NCBI GenBank assembly: GCA_020439995.1
Contig: JAGROY010000147.1
Location: forward strand, 1-56,049
DNA: 56,049 bases
Direction: 5' to 3'
From: Verrucomicrobiia bacterium
Lineage (GTDB): Bacteria; Verrucomicrobiota; Verrucomicrobiia; Verrucomicrobiales; DEV007
The notes under the pieces are model-generated. The model saw nothing but the letters and a program-made list of their open reading frames with translations, ran no database searches and was not told where the DNA came from. Of the stretch, positions 54,501 to 56,049 are shown piece after piece; the stretch's first letter is position 1, and every line of letters starts with the position of its first letter. Made by a program: the position numbers and the translations under genes.

Positions 54501-55429
54501 GCAGCGATGGCACGGTCGCACTTCGACTCTGGCCTGACGAAGAATGCGCGCGCTCCCAGCACCGCCTCGGCGTCGCACGGCTGTATCGTTTGGTCGAAGG
54601 CAAACGCATCGCACAACTGGAGAAAACTCTCTTTTCACCACCATCTTCAAACAACCGGGCCGCACCAGCACCTGCCTATACCGCTGCGCCCAAGAGCAAG
54701 CCCAAGGGATCCGGCGGCAGCGATGGCTTTGGATCGCTCGCCAATGCATTCGGCGGATCCATCCCCAGCTCGCCCCCGCCAGCAAATAGACCAGCGCCAG
54801 CCCCCGGAGCGACAAGAACGACACCCAAAGCTGTGCATGCGGACCTGCCAAAACTAACACAGTCCCAGTTGTTCCTACTCGGCTCCATTGGCCGTGCACC
54901 ACGTCGCAACCGCGATGATCTGATCACTCTCATCGTAATGGCGGCGCTCGGCGAACCACGCACACGCAGCGCCTGGGACAGCGCCCGGGCCAGTGCATCA
55001 GAACAACTTTTTGATATCGCTGGTAGATTCTGCGCCAGCCTCGGCCGTATTCTCGAACTAGCGGAGTCGATAGCCAACCAGCTGGATCAATGTGACGCCC
55101 ACTACGATGAATCCATCGCCGATGCGCGCGAGCACTTTGACCAACTGCTAGCGCCAGGTTGGATTCTCAACGGACGACTCGCCGACCGCATCACAGACTT
55201 CCAGGGGCTTGAGCTTCGGCTCACCCGCATGAAGGGCTCCCCCGCGGCGAAAGACCTGGTAAAACTCGACCGCTACCGCGATGCCGCAGCCGCCATCTGG
55301 AGCGAGCGCACCGACTGCGCGTGCAAACAGTGCCACCCGCCCAAGCAGCACCGCGAACTACTCGAGCGTGACTTCGACGCGCGCCTCAAGGAATTCGCTC
55401 AGGAACTACGAGGCCGGGCACGACGGTGA
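51536..55429 (+). CDS. hrpA: ATP-dependent RNA helicase HrpA (DEAH family)
   Basis: A 1297-residue DEAH/RHA helicase, the same length as E. coli HrpA (1300). Walker A is GDTGSGKT (38-45), motif Ia TQPRRIAAT, motif II DEAH (137-140), motif III SAT; the second RecA domain has TNVAETSLTIP and QRRGRCGRV. The ratchet/OB region and the HrpA-specific C-terminal part (DUF3418-type, from about 600) follow. Residues near 1040-1110 form a Pro/Ser/Gly-rich linker. The start is GTG 51536, with a TTG six codons later as an alternative. In E. coli HrpA resolves stalled or collided ribosomes. Its 3' end also exists as a ~100-bp inverted stub at 48115-48215. Confidence 0.95.
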   Translation: MDECRRLNIVYPEELPVSRQRAAIREAVEHHQVVIVCGDTGSGKTTQLPKIALELGRGQKGKLIGCTQPRRIAATSVAKRVADELKVELGQEVGYQVRFDDRTNRECTAVKFMTDGILLAETQGDPNLRRYDTLIIDEAHERSLNIDFILGYLYRLLPQRPELKVIVSSATLDAETFAEFFRGAPIIQVEGRMYPVEDVYHPPIRDREPIADQVARAAEWLAQQDPLGDTLVFLPGEREIRDCADLLQGRRYPGTIVLPLFARQAGNEQQAVFTPVASKRRIILATNVAETSLTIPDIRSVIDSGIARMNRYDPVAGIQRLQIEEVSKASARQRRGRCGRVSDGICVRLYDEEDFETRKDYTDPEILRSNLAGVVLQMEHLGLGDPLKFPFIDRPQPKRISEAYRTLEEIDAIHKHGKNTELTEVGRELARLPLDPRVGRILVAASNEHCLREALVVASAITVQDPKERPQDKQQQADQAHSLFRDKRSDFTGWLRLWHAMESTRRDSNNSLRRFCQKHFINYRRAQEWISLHRELNDVLRQLRWEMSETKRPLSDPKDTYSAPLHRAILTGIPSHIGLHQGKKMGYKGAGNRTFFLFPGSGVFGSAPVWVMAFEMVETAKLYARNVASFDPAMFEKVAPHLCRYRYTNPHWLPEMGGVYGEESVLAFGLPLVEKRRVHFGRIDPKVARDIFILEALVNGETRSPLPVLAQNRETMRAAERLEHKLRRLGGMVHPAAVISFYQEVVPRDICTQKAFEKWASQQPAGTLDLALEDCIVPQVEPIDVADFPDEVTAPDGETRYPVTYLHNPASDADGITVKVPLGDLPHIPAWFGDWLVAGWLKEKTALLFRVLNKDMRTLLPSHREVVDDFLDLWQRRIPDRPLVDAALEYMQLEHGIRTSADAFDLKRMPAYMMMRYEIIDDSGKTVGSGRDLTALQKRLAAHVEARFSVLTGKVPVERQRITDWSIGDLAHSVPLDKHTIGFPGLHDCSDGTVALRLWPDEECARSQHRLGVARLYRLVEGKRIAQLEKTLFSPPSSNNRAAPAPAYTAAPKSKPKGSGGSDGFGSLANAFGGSIPSSPPPANRPAPAPGATRTTPKAVHADLPKLTQSQLFLLGSIGRAPRRNRDDLITLIVMAALGEPRTRSAWDSARASASEQLFDIAGRFCASLGRILELAESIANQLDQCDAHYDESIADAREHFDQLLAPGWILNGRLADRITDFQGLELRLTRMKGSPAAKDLVKLDRYRDAAAAIWSERTDCACKQCHPPKQHRELLERDFDARLKEFAQELRGRARR

Positions 55430-55538
55430 ATGATGAACGAACCATTCGTAATCTCTGAATCCGGCCCGTTGCAACGGGAATGACATCTGCGGGCAGAATG
55501 CCGCAGCTACTATTACTGCGGTAGAGTCGAGGGCACAA

Positions 55539-55568
55539 AAGAGAGGCAGGTTGCCCTGCCCCTCTCTT
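55539..55568. terminator. Imperfect two-way terminator between hrpA and the LamG remnant
   Basis: AAGAGAGGCAGG pairs with CCTGCCCCTCTCTT around a TTGC loop with a two-base bulge; a T run is present on the minus-strand side. It matches the LamG terminators at 48026 and 51201 and could end both convergent transcripts. Confidence 0.65.
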
Positions 55569-55622
55569 CGGTAATTCGGTAAGTAAATCGAGAAATGATT
55601 CTAATATCCGGCGAGAAACTTA

Positions 55623-55802
55623 CTATTCTTTCCGCACGCGAATGTAGAGTTGAGGCTCCTCAGCGAGGGAACTGATGGTAAACGAAGTCTCGTCACCATC
55701 GCTTTCAAAATCTGGGACGTCGTCGTCCCCCCTCCATCAAGGTGCCATCGCCACCGTTGCCGCTGGCATCTTTGAGATCAACAAAGGGTTATTGATTTTC
55801 AT
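55623..55802 (-). pseudogene. Collapsed, inverted remnant of a LamG copy B-type gene
   Basis: On the minus strand three separate pieces of the copy B gene are joined: the first ~7 codons (MKINNPL-like; compare 48408), a middle block that matches about 50262-50330 (VDLKDASGNGG region of the second LamG), and the last ~27 codons (matching 51078-51158, ending LYIRVRKE and a TAG stop). The first junction shifts frame, so the start codon leads to a stop after ~21 codons. Two large deletions from a full-length gene explain it best; an assembly error at the contig edge is possible. Confidence 0.8.
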
Positions 55803-55900
55803 AGCGGGGTTTTAAACGCCTTTCTACTCTATCATTCGATAGCTTTTGAATTGAATAGTTCACAAATGACCATCCGTTGGGGCAATTGGTCGGTGTGGAG
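55803..55900 (-). promoter_or_regulatory. Copy of the LamG copy B upstream region
   Basis: On the minus strand this stretch matches 48301-48407, the region just before the start of LamG copy B, with shared GAACTATTCAATTCAA and GTTTAAAACCCCGC. It remains attached to the collapsed gene remnant. The following ~95 bases (55901-55995) show no gene. Confidence 0.5.
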
Positions 55901-55995
55901 TGGAGTTTTGCAATTCTAATAGGTGCGGGTAGGCAAAGAGCGAAGTATCCTTCGTTCGTGGCCCAGCGGTTCGCTGGTCGGTGTCTTTGCGATAA

Positions 55996-56049
<54 letters not shown>

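Overview
The window looks like chromosomal DNA of a Verrucomicrobia-type bacterium. The main reasons are a Minf_1886-type protein, DUF1501 and DUF1800 secretome proteins, very large secreted LamG / thrombospondin-type-3 (TSP3) / PA14-like proteins, a DUF6268-type outer-membrane barrel, a CRTAC1 (ASPIC/UnbV) protein and mostly weak Shine-Dalgarno signals. The right edge is a contig end: the last ~54 bases are a poly-G tract that should not be trusted. I saw no rRNA, tRNA, CRISPR array, phage or transposase gene.

Layout. (1) 1-2544: 3' part of a secreted LamG/PA14-like protein with a strong terminator. (2) 2674-5793, minus strand: rdgB, a secreted TIM-barrel glycosidase-like protein and a Gfo/Idh/MocA oxidoreductase. 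(3) 5894-14202: a copper/silver efflux locus made of a Cys-rich secreted protein, a TolC-type channel, a CusB-type adaptor with two metal-binding motifs and a DUF3347 tail, a metal-binding lipoprotein and a CusA pump keeping the three Cu/Ag methionines. (4) 14235-16098: overlapping denD-like and 3-hydroxyisobutyrate-dehydrogenase-like genes, suggesting four-carbon sugar-acid oxidation. (5) 16186-24403: a frameshifted DUF1501 gene, a DUF6268-type barrel, rnhB, an M50 protease, a three-gene operon of lineage-specific proteins and an intact DUF1501 gene. (6) 24448-30279: a 1943-residue DUF1800 protein, in tandem with that DUF1501 gene. (7) 30436-34325: trmO, then a GT4 glycosyltransferase with a GH13_18 sugar phosphorylase. 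(8) 34463-37947: two translationally coupled, diverged paralogous helical-repeat proteins. (9) 38015-40786: a zinc-ribbon membrane protein and hflK-hflC. (10) 40930-44883: a CRTAC1-thioredoxin-TPR lipoprotein split by one in-frame UGA. (11) 45135-51158: two LamG/TSP3 surface proteins. (12) 51536-55429: hrpA, then a collapsed inverted remnant of a LamG gene.

Two observations stand out. First, the UGA at codon 634 of the CRTAC1 gene is followed, three bases later, by a 41-nt hairpin whose apical loop is GGUCG, 18 nt from the UGA. Position and loop resemble a bacterial SECIS element, so this may be an undescribed selenoprotein family; a nonsense mutation or sequence error is the main alternative. 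Second, the hrpA/LamG convergent junction is present twice in inverted orientation. On the left the LamG gene is intact and hrpA is a ~100-bp stub; on the right hrpA is intact and the LamG gene has collapsed to ~180 bp.
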